A DNA stretch of 5,749 nt from positions 1-5,749 of the forward strand of contig DGDX01000081.1 of NCBI GenBank assembly GCA_002385665.1, in the 5' to 3' direction. This document shows positions 1 to 5,643 of this stretch, in pieces; the first letter of the stretch is position 1, and every line of letters starts with the position of its first letter. A model generated the notes under the pieces. The model ran no database searches. It worked only from the letters and a program-made list of their open reading frames with translations, and was not told the origin of the DNA. Source of the stretch: Firmicutes bacterium UBA3941. Lineage in GTDB: Bacteria > Bacillota > Clostridia > Caldicoprobacterales > UBA3941. The translations under genes were made by a program, and so were the position numbers.

Positions 1-17
1 TTTTTATTTTGTGTACA

Positions 18-1079
18 TCAGCCCAGCCTGATTTCCTGATGCTGCTGGGACGAGTCATACAATGCCTGCATAATCTGCGCTGTGATAATCACGGTATCTA
101 TGTGCGAAGGTAATTTCTCACCGGTTTGTATACATCTTACAAAGGCGTCAATCTCGTTTTGGAAATGATCCCTTGATATATACTTTGGTGTACATTCAAA
201 CAAGGCTCCGCCCTTTGCAGTGTATAACTTAAAATCTGCACCGTACATCAAACGTATTCCGCCCTTAGTACCCATGAAATCTATAAACATTTCATTTTCA
301 CCGATATTTTGTGCCCAAGCTCCGTTTAATGTAATCACCGGGCCTTCAGTTCTTATCATTCCCGTAATGGAGTCTTCCACATCATAAGTCCCATCGTATT
401 GGGGTGGTCCGGCCCACATATCCGTGTATACATAGTTTTTCATATCCCTGCCGAGCTTGGAAAAGGCTTCACCTGTCACCGTCAAGGGTTTTGGATCCTG
501 ACAGCAATACATTACGATATCAAGGAAATGTACACCCCAGTCAATTAAGGCTCCACCACCGGCTATTTCCTTTGTCGTAAATGCACCACCCAAGCCGGGA
601 ATACTGCGGTGGGCTCTAAAACTGGCATATACGTGATATATCTCTCCTAATTCACCGCTGTCTATGATATTTTTAATTTTATTCACACCGTCATTGAATC
701 GATTTACTACCCCAATGTTTAGTATTTTTCCCGTCTCATGCTGTACCTTTTGCATTCTTAAAGCTTCATCGTATGTTCTGGCTGCTGGTTTCTCGCACAG
801 TACATGTTTACCCGCCCGCATAAAATCTATTGAAATATCTGCATGTACATTGTTTGGGGTACAGACGGATACTGCAGTAATTTCTTCATCGTCCAATATA
901 TCCCGATAATCTTGGACAGCTATACCGCAGCCATATTTCTCAACTGCTGCCTGGGCCCTCTCCGGTATTATGTCGCAAAAATACTTTATCTCCACTAGTC
1001 CATTGGCCAGATACGATGGTATGTGGGCACTGTTTGCGATAGTACCGCACCCTATTATTGCTACTTTAATCTTTTCCAT
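18..1079 (-). CDS. Gfo/Idh/MocA family NAD(P)-dependent oxidoreductase
   Basis: A 353-residue cytoplasmic dehydrogenase of the usual length for the family. The N-terminal Rossmann fold shows the dinucleotide loop GCGTIA at residues 10-15, the TPNNVHA segment near 74-80 and the EKP motif at 96-98, whose Lys is the family's catalytic/cofactor-contacting residue. The C-terminal alpha/beta domain has a GGGALIDWGVH segment with Asp180 and His184, the usual D-x3-H catalytic pair. Family members reversibly oxidise a hydroxyl of a sugar, cyclitol or glycoside with NAD(P). The ATG follows AGGAGG (plus-strand 1089-1094) with a 9-nt spacer. The gene lies 24 nt after the preceding stop, so it is probably co-transcribed with it. 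By context it is the best candidate for the redox step on the pathway's sugar. The substrate and the NAD/NADP preference cannot be told from sequence. No terminator is visible in the 17 nt left after the stop. Confidence 0.93.
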   Translation of the reverse strand: MEKIKVAIIGCGTIANSAHIPSYLANGLVEIKYFCDIIPERAQAAVEKYGCGIAVQDYRDILDDEEITAVSVCTPNNVHADISIDFMRAGKHVLCEKPAARTYDEALRMQKVQHETGKILNIGVVNRFNDGVNKIKNIIDSGELGEIYHVYASFRAHRSIPGLGGAFTTKEIAGGGALIDWGVHFLDIVMYCCQDPKPLTVTGEAFSKLGRDMKNYVYTDMWAGPPQYDGTYDVEDSITGMIRTEGPVITLNGAWAQNIGENEMFIDFMGTKGGIRLMYGADFKLYTAKGGALFECTPKYISRDHFQNEIDAFVRCIQTGEKLPSHIDTVIITAQIMQALYDSSQQHQEIRLG

Positions 1080-1103
1080 CTTTTATATCCTCCTTCAATA
1101 ATA

Positions 1104-1940
1104 TTATTTTAAATCGATCCAGGTATCAGGATGTTCTCTGGCAATAATAGCTTTTTCAATAATGTTAATGATTTCAATAGTTTGTGTATCAGGCACATTG
1201 CTTTTTCCCGACCTAAAGAATTCCACCATGTCGACGATAAACCTGTCAAAGAATTCTGTGGCCTCGGGTATTACGGCAACTTTGCCACTTTTGTATCTAA
1301 TAAAGGATGAAAAACTGCAATCCCCTACTAGCATTGATATTACGCCCCGTTTATCATTTTCAAAGTCTATTACTACACAAGGAGTCTGAGATGTCCCGGT
1401 ATACATGAGTCTCAGAGCAGGACTGTCCATCAGCATAACCATGGGCTCAACCTGATGGATTAGGTAGTTTTCCATCTCACCGGGTCCAACACTTGTAATA
1501 AAATCAATATCCTGTTTTTCCAGCTCCATAACCTCTTTGGAATATCTAAGTGCTGATGACGAGAATAAAGGGGTGTTATGTCCCTTCGCCAAATCAAAGA
1601 GTCCTATTGCTATCTGTTTTGTTGGGGCAAAGGTCTTATCGACATAAACGGGCTTACCCGATTTTAGAGGAATTTGGCATAGTTCCTCATGCATTTCAGG
1701 GTTGTCCGGTGATAAAACTATTATGTAGTCAGTTTCTTCCACCACCTGTTCAATAGTTTCGCAATGGATTATACCCATTTCACTACACCAGGTCTTATTA
1801 TCCCTCTTTCCCGGTACATCTGTCATGCCATAGGCATGTGTAACTATCATTTCACCCGCAGTAGCATTTTTGATCATCTCCGGATAGTTATTTGCATGCC
1901 ATTCATCGAGAAAATAATCGACAAACCCTACCTTCTTCAT
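1104..1940 (-). CDS. Atypical short Gfo/Idh/MocA-like protein
   Basis: A 278-residue protein resembling Gfo/Idh/MocA oxidoreductases but about 50-70 residues shorter than typical members. The first strand (VGFVDYF, residues 4-10) is followed by LDEWHANNYPE rather than a GxGxxG/A loop, so classical dinucleotide binding is doubtful. The position of the usual EKP motif is taken by VDKTFA (D101, K102), which keeps the Lys. A C-terminal domain His162 (IHQVEP) may stand in for the catalytic His. No signal peptide or membrane segment is seen. The start has AGGAG (plus-strand 1950-1954) with a 9-nt spacer. It sits 106 nt downstream of the isomerase gene and 24 nt upstream of the canonical oxidoreductase. 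It could be an oxidoreductase with altered cofactor binding, an isomerase/lyase-like derivative, or a partner subunit of the neighbouring dehydrogenase. Family membership is fairly sure; function is unknown. Confidence 0.85.
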   Translation of the reverse strand: MKKVGFVDYFLDEWHANNYPEMIKNATAGEMIVTHAYGMTDVPGKRDNKTWCSEMGIIHCETIEQVVEETDYIIVLSPDNPEMHEELCQIPLKSGKPVYVDKTFAPTKQIAIGLFDLAKGHNTPLFSSSALRYSKEVMELEKQDIDFITSVGPGEMENYLIHQVEPMVMLMDSPALRLMYTGTSQTPCVVIDFENDKRGVISMLVGDCSFSSFIRYKSGKVAVIPEATEFFDRFIVDMVEFFRSGKSNVPDTQTIEIINIIEKAIIAREHPDTWIDLK

Positions 1941-2046
1941 ATTTTACCGCTCCTTTCTCTATATGCATTTTACGACGTTTTTCGTCAAACGCCTAAGATT
2001 GTAATTCATACATCGTAACATTTACCCTGTTTAATTTATTAATGTT
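1941..2046 (-). other. Intergenic spacer with small overlapping inverted repeats
   Basis: This AT-rich spacer of 106 nt lies between the isomerase stop and the start of the atypical oxidoreductase. Around plus-strand 1971-1991 there are short overlapping inverted repeats (GACG/CGTC around a five-base A/T loop, alternatively CGTTT/AAACG) that could form weak alternative hairpins. Stems are only 4-5 bp and no T-run follows in the transcript, so this is not a convincing terminator. Nothing else is seen apart from the ribosome binding site of the downstream gene at its left edge. It may be an RNA-processing or attenuation point, but that is speculative. Confidence 0.3.
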
Positions 2047-2847
2047 TTAGAACTTGCCTTCGGCCTCCATTTTTTTAAGAGCCTGAAGACACTTTTCTAC
2101 ACCTTCAAATTCCGGATATAGTTCAATGCTCTCATATTCTACAATGTACCATTCTGTACCGCCTATTTCACGGCACATGGTCATAAATTTATGCCAAGGT
2201 ACATCATCTTCACCAATCATAGTTAAATATCCATCATGTGGGTTCTCCGAGCCCTTTTCCAAACTATAGGGTTTTAAATGTACAGTAGTGTAGCGTCCAG
2301 GATAGCGCTTTAATAATGTTAACATGTCAATGCCCCTGCCATTTAGTACATGACCGTTATCCATTTGTATAATAATTGACGGGTCAGTATTATCAAACAA
2401 GACAGTAAACGGGCATTCTTCCCTACCCTCAAAAGGACGAAGTTCACCTGCGTGGTTATGATATCCAAAGCGCAATCCATGATCTGATAATTTGCGGGCT
2501 GCAGCATTGAATAGCTCGGCATTGCGGAGCCATTGCTCATAGGATCCTGTCATCTCCTTGGGTAAACCGGGTATTATTACATAGGGATTCTCGATAGTAT
2601 GAAAATATTCAACTGTGTCATATAATGCGTCGTCTGTTACATATTGCCAGGGTGTATGCCAACCGCAACAAACCAATCCAGCATCATCCAAGGCCTGTTT
2701 TACCTCCTTTGCAGGATGCTTAAATGGCCCAAAAAACTCTACTGCCTCGTATCCCATATCCTTGACCCGTTGCAGCGTGGCAGGCATGTCTTTTTCCAAT
2801 TCATTTTTCACGGAATACAGCTCTACCCCATACCTATACCTTCCCAT
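2047..2847 (-). CDS. Sugar phosphate isomerase/epimerase-like TIM-barrel protein
   Basis: A 266-residue protein of the xylose-isomerase-like TIM-barrel superfamily (also annotated AP-endonuclease-family-2-like), at the usual length. In order it shows a first strand YGVELYS (residues 6-12), AVEFFG (35-40) with Glu37, GYHNHAGEL (128-136), QMDNGHV (161-167) with Asp163, VHLKPY (189-194) with His190 and Lys192, and IVEYE (225-229) with Glu227. These are the strand-end positions that hold the divalent metal and the catalytic acids in the family. Members isomerise, epimerise or dehydrate sugars, keto-sugars and inosose; relatives such as DgpC cleave oxidised C-glycosides. It is cytoplasmic, with no signal peptide. 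The ATG follows AGGAGG (plus-strand 2855-2860) with a 7-nt spacer. It is the first gene of the second transcription unit, ahead of two Gfo/Idh/MocA-type proteins, which suggests it acts on their keto-sugar product. The exact reaction is undetermined. Confidence 0.9.
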   Translation of the reverse strand: MGRYRYGVELYSVKNELEKDMPATLQRVKDMGYEAVEFFGPFKHPAKEVKQALDDAGLVCCGWHTPWQYVTDDALYDTVEYFHTIENPYVIIPGLPKEMTGSYEQWLRNAELFNAAARKLSDHGLRFGYHNHAGELRPFEGREECPFTVLFDNTDPSIIIQMDNGHVLNGRGIDMLTLLKRYPGRYTTVHLKPYSLEKGSENPHDGYLTMIGEDDVPWHKFMTMCREIGGTEWYIVEYESIELYPEFEGVEKCLQALKKMEAEGKF

Positions 2848-3079
2848 TTTTATACCTCCTCATTAATTGCGTAAGCATTCTCCATACTGCATTCAAGCCT
2901 CTTATACTTTTAAATGCAATCCCTTGGTGTTTTCCAATAGCAACTGCACCTGTTCACTTGGTACTCGATGCAAATAATATCAAAGACTAATATGGCGGAT
3001 TAACAGAATCCAAAGGAGGGGTATTCATCGTTAGCTATACGCTTTATTTCTCCCTCAGAAGCACCCTATATTTTAAAGG

Positions 3080-3089
3080 AACAATTGTT
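3080..3089. repeat. 10-bp perfect palindrome, possible operator
   Basis: AACAATTGTT is a perfect inverted repeat in the gap upstream of the isomerase unit, 22 bp downstream of the minus-strand TATAAT. Its flanks (minus-strand ACGAA on one side and CCTTT on the other) do not extend the symmetry well. A repressor dimer could bind here, but the sequence does not identify a regulator family and short AT-rich palindromes are common by chance. Confidence 0.2.
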
Positions 3090-3111
3090 TTCGTTTAATC
3101 TAAAATGAAAT

Positions 3112-3117
3112 ATTATA
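3112..3117 (-). promoter_or_regulatory. Possible -10 box upstream of the isomerase unit
   Basis: On the minus strand this reads TATAAT, a perfect sigma-A -10 hexamer. The sequence 16-18 nt upstream (ATTTCA, GATTTC or TGATTT, depending on spacing) is a poor -35, and there is no TGn extension. It lies about 265 nt before the isomerase start, and the palindrome AACAATTGTT (3080-3089) falls just downstream of where transcription would begin, a plausible operator position. It is the best candidate in the gap but weak. In AT-rich DNA a chance match is quite possible. Confidence 0.25.
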
Positions 3118-3324
3118 GTCTATTGACATAAGATGAAATCACTTCTACCAGATAATTTTTGCTCGAATCACCCACAGGGTTTATTTGATATTTCCTTAAA
3201 TCATTAGGTGTTGAATTGCTAAAAATGCTGTTATTCACAAGAAGATGAAATTCTTTATGGCTAAAATGACCCGCCCTGCCATAGTATAACTTATTAGCAA
3301 ATGCCAAATAAAAAGGGGGGCTCA

Positions 3325-3396
3325 ATGTCTAGTTTAGTTGATAAATGTCTGGAAATCAATAGTAAAATAAAAATTACTACTTGGCCTACTGTCTAA
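3325..3396 (+). CDS. Doubtful small ORF (23 aa) ending at the terminator hairpin
   Basis: This is the only plus-strand reading here with some gene-like context. The G-rich tract AAAAGGGGGG (3311-3320) precedes an ATG at 3325, and 23 codons beginning MSSLVDKCLEIN end with a TAA that runs into the hairpin at 3395-3428, which could terminate plus-strand transcription. The peptide matches no family I recognise and has no membrane segment or signal. A TTGACA at 3123-3128 is a good -35, but no acceptable -10 lies 16-18 nt beyond it (TACCAG at 17 nt). It may be a real small protein, the tail of a small RNA, or chance. The last is most likely. Confidence 0.15.
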   Translation: MSSLVDKCLEINSKIKITTWPTV

Positions 3397-3428
3397 AATG
3401 CCTGCTATTAAATTATAGCAGGCATTTT
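3395..3428 (-). terminator. Rho-independent terminator, possibly bidirectional
   Basis: A perfect 14-bp stem (AAAATGCCTGCTAT pairing with ATAGCAGGCATTTT) encloses a 6-nt loop. It starts 17 nt after the stop of the ThuA-like gene, the expected place for the end of the first transcription unit. The A-tract and T-tract are part of the stem, so each strand reads a GC-containing hairpin followed by TTTT. It can therefore act in both directions. The U-runs are short, so some read-through is possible. Confidence 0.8.
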
Positions 3429-3445
3429 CTGTATTTCCATTACCA

Positions 3446-4096
3446 TCATATTTTCTTCCCACACCACCGAACAGCATTAAGGAATAGCTTCTTAAATTCA
3501 TCATGTCTCCAGACACTCAAAATATGGCCCGGTGTCAATACGCAAAGCCGCCCGTTACCTATCTCCCGGGTATATCCACCCACCTGGCAGCCTCCTGTTT
3601 CCGATGAAGTTGTAAAAAGCTTGGTTATATCATCGGCAGTCACATGTATATTGTAGTGTTCATCCCTAATGGTGAAGTCCTCTACTCCTTCTACGATTGG
3701 ATGTCCTTGGATTATATTTACGTCCATATCACATCTGGGAGGATGTCCTACAAAATAATTACCGACGAAATCCGTATATTCATCTCCCTCCCTTGAAGTG
3801 TTACCGGCATGGACCGATAAATAACCACCGCCGTTTTTTACATAATCCTCCAGCTCTTTTGTCTTTACCTCAGTAATATCGTCAGTGAGCCATGGGCTTC
3901 TGTTGCTGGCGTTGATACTATTACCCTTGCAACAAACAATAACCTGATAAGAAGCTATAAACTCGGGTGTAAGTATATCCTTGGCATCTCTTACAAAATC
4001 AAAATGGAATTCCGGTCCTTCGAGGGGCCTAATCCCCATCTCAATTACCTCACCCGGGTGCCAATAATCATCACATAATACCAATACGTTTAGCAT
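3446..4096 (-). CDS. ThuA-like domain protein (glutamine-amidotransferase-like fold)
   Basis: This is a 216-residue ThuA-family protein, about the usual length for a stand-alone domain. Landmarks are the first strand NVLVLCDDYWHPGE (residues 3-16), GGGYLSVHAG (89-98) at the position of the amidotransferase nucleophile elbow but with His instead of Cys, GHPPRC (117-122), IRDEHY (143-148) and VLTPGH (186-191). ThuA of Sinorhizobium works with ThuB, a Gfo/Idh/MocA dehydrogenase, in trehalose use through a keto-sugar; ThuA-like proteins often neighbour such dehydrogenases. The longer frame opens at an ATG at 4112-4114 with no ribosome binding site. I chose the internal ATG at 4094-4096 because AAGGAG lies 8 nt before it and the family fold begins there. 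It is the last gene of the first unit, 21 nt after the degenerate SDR. Its likely role is turnover of an oxidised sugar, but the reaction is not known from sequence. Confidence 0.9.
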   Translation of the reverse strand: MLNVLVLCDDYWHPGEVIEMGIRPLEGPEFHFDFVRDAKDILTPEFIASYQVIVCCKGNSINASNRSPWLTDDITEVKTKELEDYVKNGGGYLSVHAGNTSREGDEYTDFVGNYFVGHPPRCDMDVNIIQGHPIVEGVEDFTIRDEHYNIHVTADDITKLFTTSSETGGCQVGGYTREIGNGRLCVLTPGHILSVWRHDEFKKLFLNAVRWCGKKI

Positions 4097-4104
4097 TGTT
4101 AAGT

Positions 4105-4110
4105 CTCCTT
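4105..4110 (-). promoter_or_regulatory. Ribosome binding site that fixes the ThuA-like start
   Basis: The minus strand reads AAGGAG, 8 nt before the ATG at 4094-4096. The upstream in-frame ATG at 4112-4114 has only CCCCTGGTAAAAG before it, with no purine-rich site. The site therefore supports a start six codons inside the longest frame. Confidence 0.8.
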
Positions 4111-4117
4111 TCATCTT

Positions 4118-4690
4118 TTACCAGGGGATCTCTACTTCATACATATCTCTCATGACAATACGGTTTTCATCAGATCGTATATTAGGTTCTTCCTCTTCGA
4201 GACTCCTGTCTGTTATAAAATACTCCGCCGCATAGCTTGCTTCGTCTGGACTATTAATGTCCTGGGCAGCAAACACCCTAAAGGTATACCCTAAGGGCCT
4301 TAGCCTATTGAACATTATTCTTATAGCCATATTACAAGCAGCGCTGATCATTCTGTCATAGCCACCGCTAAAATCCCATGCCCTGTTAACGCTGGATTGA
4401 ATTGAATTTACAAAACACAAGCGCGCTTTATCCAAATCCCTAAAATGATTTAAGCATTTAGAGGTCTCCTTTAGCATGTCTAAGGCAATATCTTCATATT
4501 TCTGTAGCAAGCCATCGTAATCGAAAGCCTCTTCTATGCTTTCATCCTCTGTGCTTACAGGTGCAATTATGTATACAAACATATCGAGGGAATCCCCCGG
4601 CTGCCATATACCATATCCCTTGCTTTCAAAGTATTGGCTCAAGGCCTCAGCAAATTTACCCTTAGCTCCAGTAATAAGTACCCTTTTCAT
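4118..4690 (-). CDS. Degenerate, shortened SDR-family protein, probably inactive
   Basis: A 190-residue short-chain dehydrogenase relative, well below the usual 235-260. It is a paralogue of the upstream gene: LDMFV (35-39), RLCFVNS (90-96) and LRPLGYTFR (130-138) match LDMLV, RLCFVSS and LRPRGFTFR there with a constant offset of 43 residues, while both N-termini share VLITGA/ILITGA at the same position. About 43 residues covering the second and third Rossmann strands are thus missing. The glycine motif is eroded (TGAKGKFAE), NAG becomes IIA (41-43), the YxxxK pair aligns to Asp112 and Ser116, and no Lys follows Tyr111 at the right spacing; only Ser96 remains. The frame is intact and the ribosome binding site good, so it is kept for some purpose, perhaps as a structural or regulatory partner of its neighbour. 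The start is the ATG 7 nt after AGGAGG; an ATG only 1 nt after it, and a TTG farther upstream, are less likely. Confidence 0.85.
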   Translation of the reverse strand: MKRVLITGAKGKFAEALSQYFESKGYGIWQPGDSLDMFVYIIAPVSTEDESIEEAFDYDGLLQKYEDIALDMLKETSKCLNHFRDLDKARLCFVNSIQSSVNRAWDFSGGYDRMISAACNMAIRIMFNRLRPLGYTFRVFAAQDINSPDEASYAAEYFITDRSLEEEEPNIRSDENRIVMRDMYEVEIPW

Positions 4691-4697
4691 CGTCATA

Positions 4698-4703
4698 CCT
4701 CCT
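4698..4703 (-). promoter_or_regulatory. Ribosome binding site overlapping the upstream stop codon
   Basis: The minus strand reads TTTTAGGAGG, so the TAG stop of the first SDR (4702-4704) is part of the AGGAGG that serves the second. It has 1 nt to the ATG at 4694-4696 and 7 nt to the ATG at 4688-4690, which favours the latter. Such packing suggests translational coupling and matched synthesis of the two SDR proteins. Confidence 0.75.
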
Positions 4704-5415
4704 AAAATGGCCAAGTTATATTCTCGTTATCATGCACAAATAATACATCCTCACGTGGGCTATCGTTGGTAAACTGAATAAATGCTGATCTTGCGGTCTC
4801 AATTGGTTCATATTTTCCTTCAGTATTTTTTTTGCCCGACATATATGACCTAACCCAACCTGGATGGTACAATCTAAAGGTAAAGCCTCTTGGCCTTAAT
4901 TCCTTAAATAATAGTTTCACACCCATATTGAGAGCCGTTTTTGACATGGGATATGTAAATCCATCTCTTCTATGGCTGACACTTATGCTGCCGGCCTCCG
5001 ATGATACGAAGCATAGTCTCTTCATGCTTTCTTCTTTATCAATTAAGGGTAGGAAAGCCTGTACCATACGGAAGGGGCCTAAGGTGTTTACATTAAAAGC
5101 ATTCAGGCCTTTATCAAAATCCTTCAAATCAAATATATCTCCGACGTTACCGACTATGCCCGCATTGCTAACAAGCATGTCAAGATACTTGACTTTACTT
5201 GATATTACATCATAACATCTTTTTACTGAATCGTCCTTTGATACGTCCAATTCCACTATGTGCAGTGTATCAGGATACTTATGATGTAGCTCTTCAAGTT
5301 CCTTCCATTGGGGCATATACTGTCCGGCAAATACGCGCCACCCAGCCTCAAGGAATACCGTTGTCATTCCCAGGCCTACTCCCCTGTCTGCGCCTGTAAT
5401 AAGTATTGTCTTCAT
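4702..5415 (-). CDS. Short-chain dehydrogenase/reductase (SDR), catalytically intact
   Basis: A 237-residue classical SDR with all key motifs: cofactor loop TGADRGVGLG (7-16), NAG (84-86), Asn110 in FNVNTLG, Ser139 in FVSSEAG, and YPMSK (155-159) giving the Tyr155/Lys159 pair. HPGWV (184-188) is the usual PG motif after strand six. Enzymes of this type interconvert hydroxyl and carbonyl groups with NAD(P)H in the cytoplasm. The Arg after TGAD and the lack of an obvious Asp at the end of strand two (VFAGQY) leave cofactor choice open. The ATG has AAGGAG (plus-strand 5426-5431) with a 10-nt spacer. It is the first gene of the transcription unit, and its stop overlaps the ribosome binding site of its degenerate paralogue. 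By context it may reduce or oxidise a sugar intermediate shared with the Gfo/Idh/MocA proteins. The substrate cannot be inferred. Confidence 0.92.
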   Translation of the reverse strand: MKTILITGADRGVGLGMTTVFLEAGWRVFAGQYMPQWKELEELHHKYPDTLHIVELDVSKDDSVKRCYDVISSKVKYLDMLVSNAGIVGNVGDIFDLKDFDKGLNAFNVNTLGPFRMVQAFLPLIDKEESMKRLCFVSSEAGSISVSHRRDGFTYPMSKTALNMGVKLLFKELRPRGFTFRLYHPGWVRSYMSGKKNTEGKYEPIETARSAFIQFTNDSPREDVLFVHDNENITWPF

Positions 5416-5454
5416 TTTGATCCCACTCCTTTTTTGTCACTAAAGATATGTATA

Positions 5455-5492
5455 GGCATTCGATAACTGCTTTAATCCCAGCCCAAAATGCC
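5455..5492 (-). other. Leader stem with long loop before the SDR gene
   Basis: GGCATT (5455-5460) and AATGCC (5487-5492) are exact inverted repeats separated by 26 nt, within the untranslated leader and ending about 40 nt before the SDR start. The stem is only 6 bp, so it could be chance. A comparable TGCATT/AATGCA pair lies in the leader of the isomerase gene (2888-2918). No known riboswitch is recognised. Confidence 0.2.
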
Positions 5493-5529
5493 AAAAGACA
5501 GCCTTTTTTATTGCATAATATTTTACATT

Positions 5530-5543
5530 AGGATCAAGATCCT
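5530..5543. repeat. 14-bp inverted repeat AGGATC-AA-GATCCT in the SDR-operon leader
   Basis: Two perfect 6-bp arms meet around AA. The central gap is too short for a stable RNA hairpin loop, so a protein-binding dyad is the more natural reading. It lies about 65-78 bp downstream of the predicted transcription start and about 115 bp upstream of the SDR gene, where a bound repressor could block elongation. The regulator is not in the window and the motif is not one I can assign to a family. Confidence 0.35.
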
Positions 5544-5613
5544 CTTAACCCATATCCACCTGATTTTGTCTATGTGCGCTTTACAACTATCATACAATTT
5601 TCCATTCTTTTAT

Positions 5614-5643
5614 ATTATACCATATCTTTTTGGAATTTGTACC
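5614..5643 (-). promoter_or_regulatory. Extended -10 promoter for the SDR-SDR-ThuA unit
   Basis: On the minus strand the -10 is a perfect TATAAT (5614-5619) preceded by TGG, forming the extended TGnTATAAT element (5614-5622). The -35 region is weak: GGTACA at 5638-5643 with an 18-nt spacer, or GTACAA with 17. Extended -10 promoters tolerate a poor -35. Transcription would start near 5607, giving a leader of about 190 nt before the SDR start codon. It is the strongest promoter-like sequence in the window and is oriented toward the genes. Confidence 0.65.

Larger units (their letters stand above)
2848..3394. other. Intergenic region of about 550 bp without a convincing gene
   Basis: This AT-rich gap separates the two minus-strand transcription units. 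No open frame here has family-like content; the longest, a 70-codon minus-strand frame at 3113-3325, needs a TTG start with no ribosome binding site. Visible elements are a perfect minus-strand TATAAT at 3112-3117 without a good -35, a weaker TATTAT at 2974-2979, the 10-bp palindrome AACAATTGTT at 3080-3089, a small hairpin GGATT-AACAG-AATCC at 2997-3011, and a TGCATT/AATGCA stem (2888-2893 with 2913-2918) in the leader of the isomerase gene. The promoter of the second unit must lie here if the upstream terminator works. The right end holds a 23-codon plus-strand frame, described separately. Confidence 0.5.

Noticed and set aside
3085..3100. Catabolite-repression (cre)-like sequence, minus-strand ATTAAACGAAAACA
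   Set aside because: The first bases of the consensus (TG) are absent, leaving about three mismatches, too many to call a CcpA site in AT-rich DNA.
3113..3325. 70-codon minus-strand frame in the large gap
   Set aside because: It needs a TTG start with no ribosome binding site, its composition follows the AT-rich background, and the peptide shows no recognisable motif.
4832..5215. 127-codon plus-strand frame
   Set aside because: It lies wholly antisense to the SDR gene, whose motifs are unmistakable, and it has no domain signal of its own.
5570..5605. 11-codon minus-strand frame (starting MENCMIVV) right at the predicted transcription start
   Set aside because: It would be leaderless or nearly so, has no ribosome binding site, and shows no run of regulatory codons typical of an attenuator peptide.
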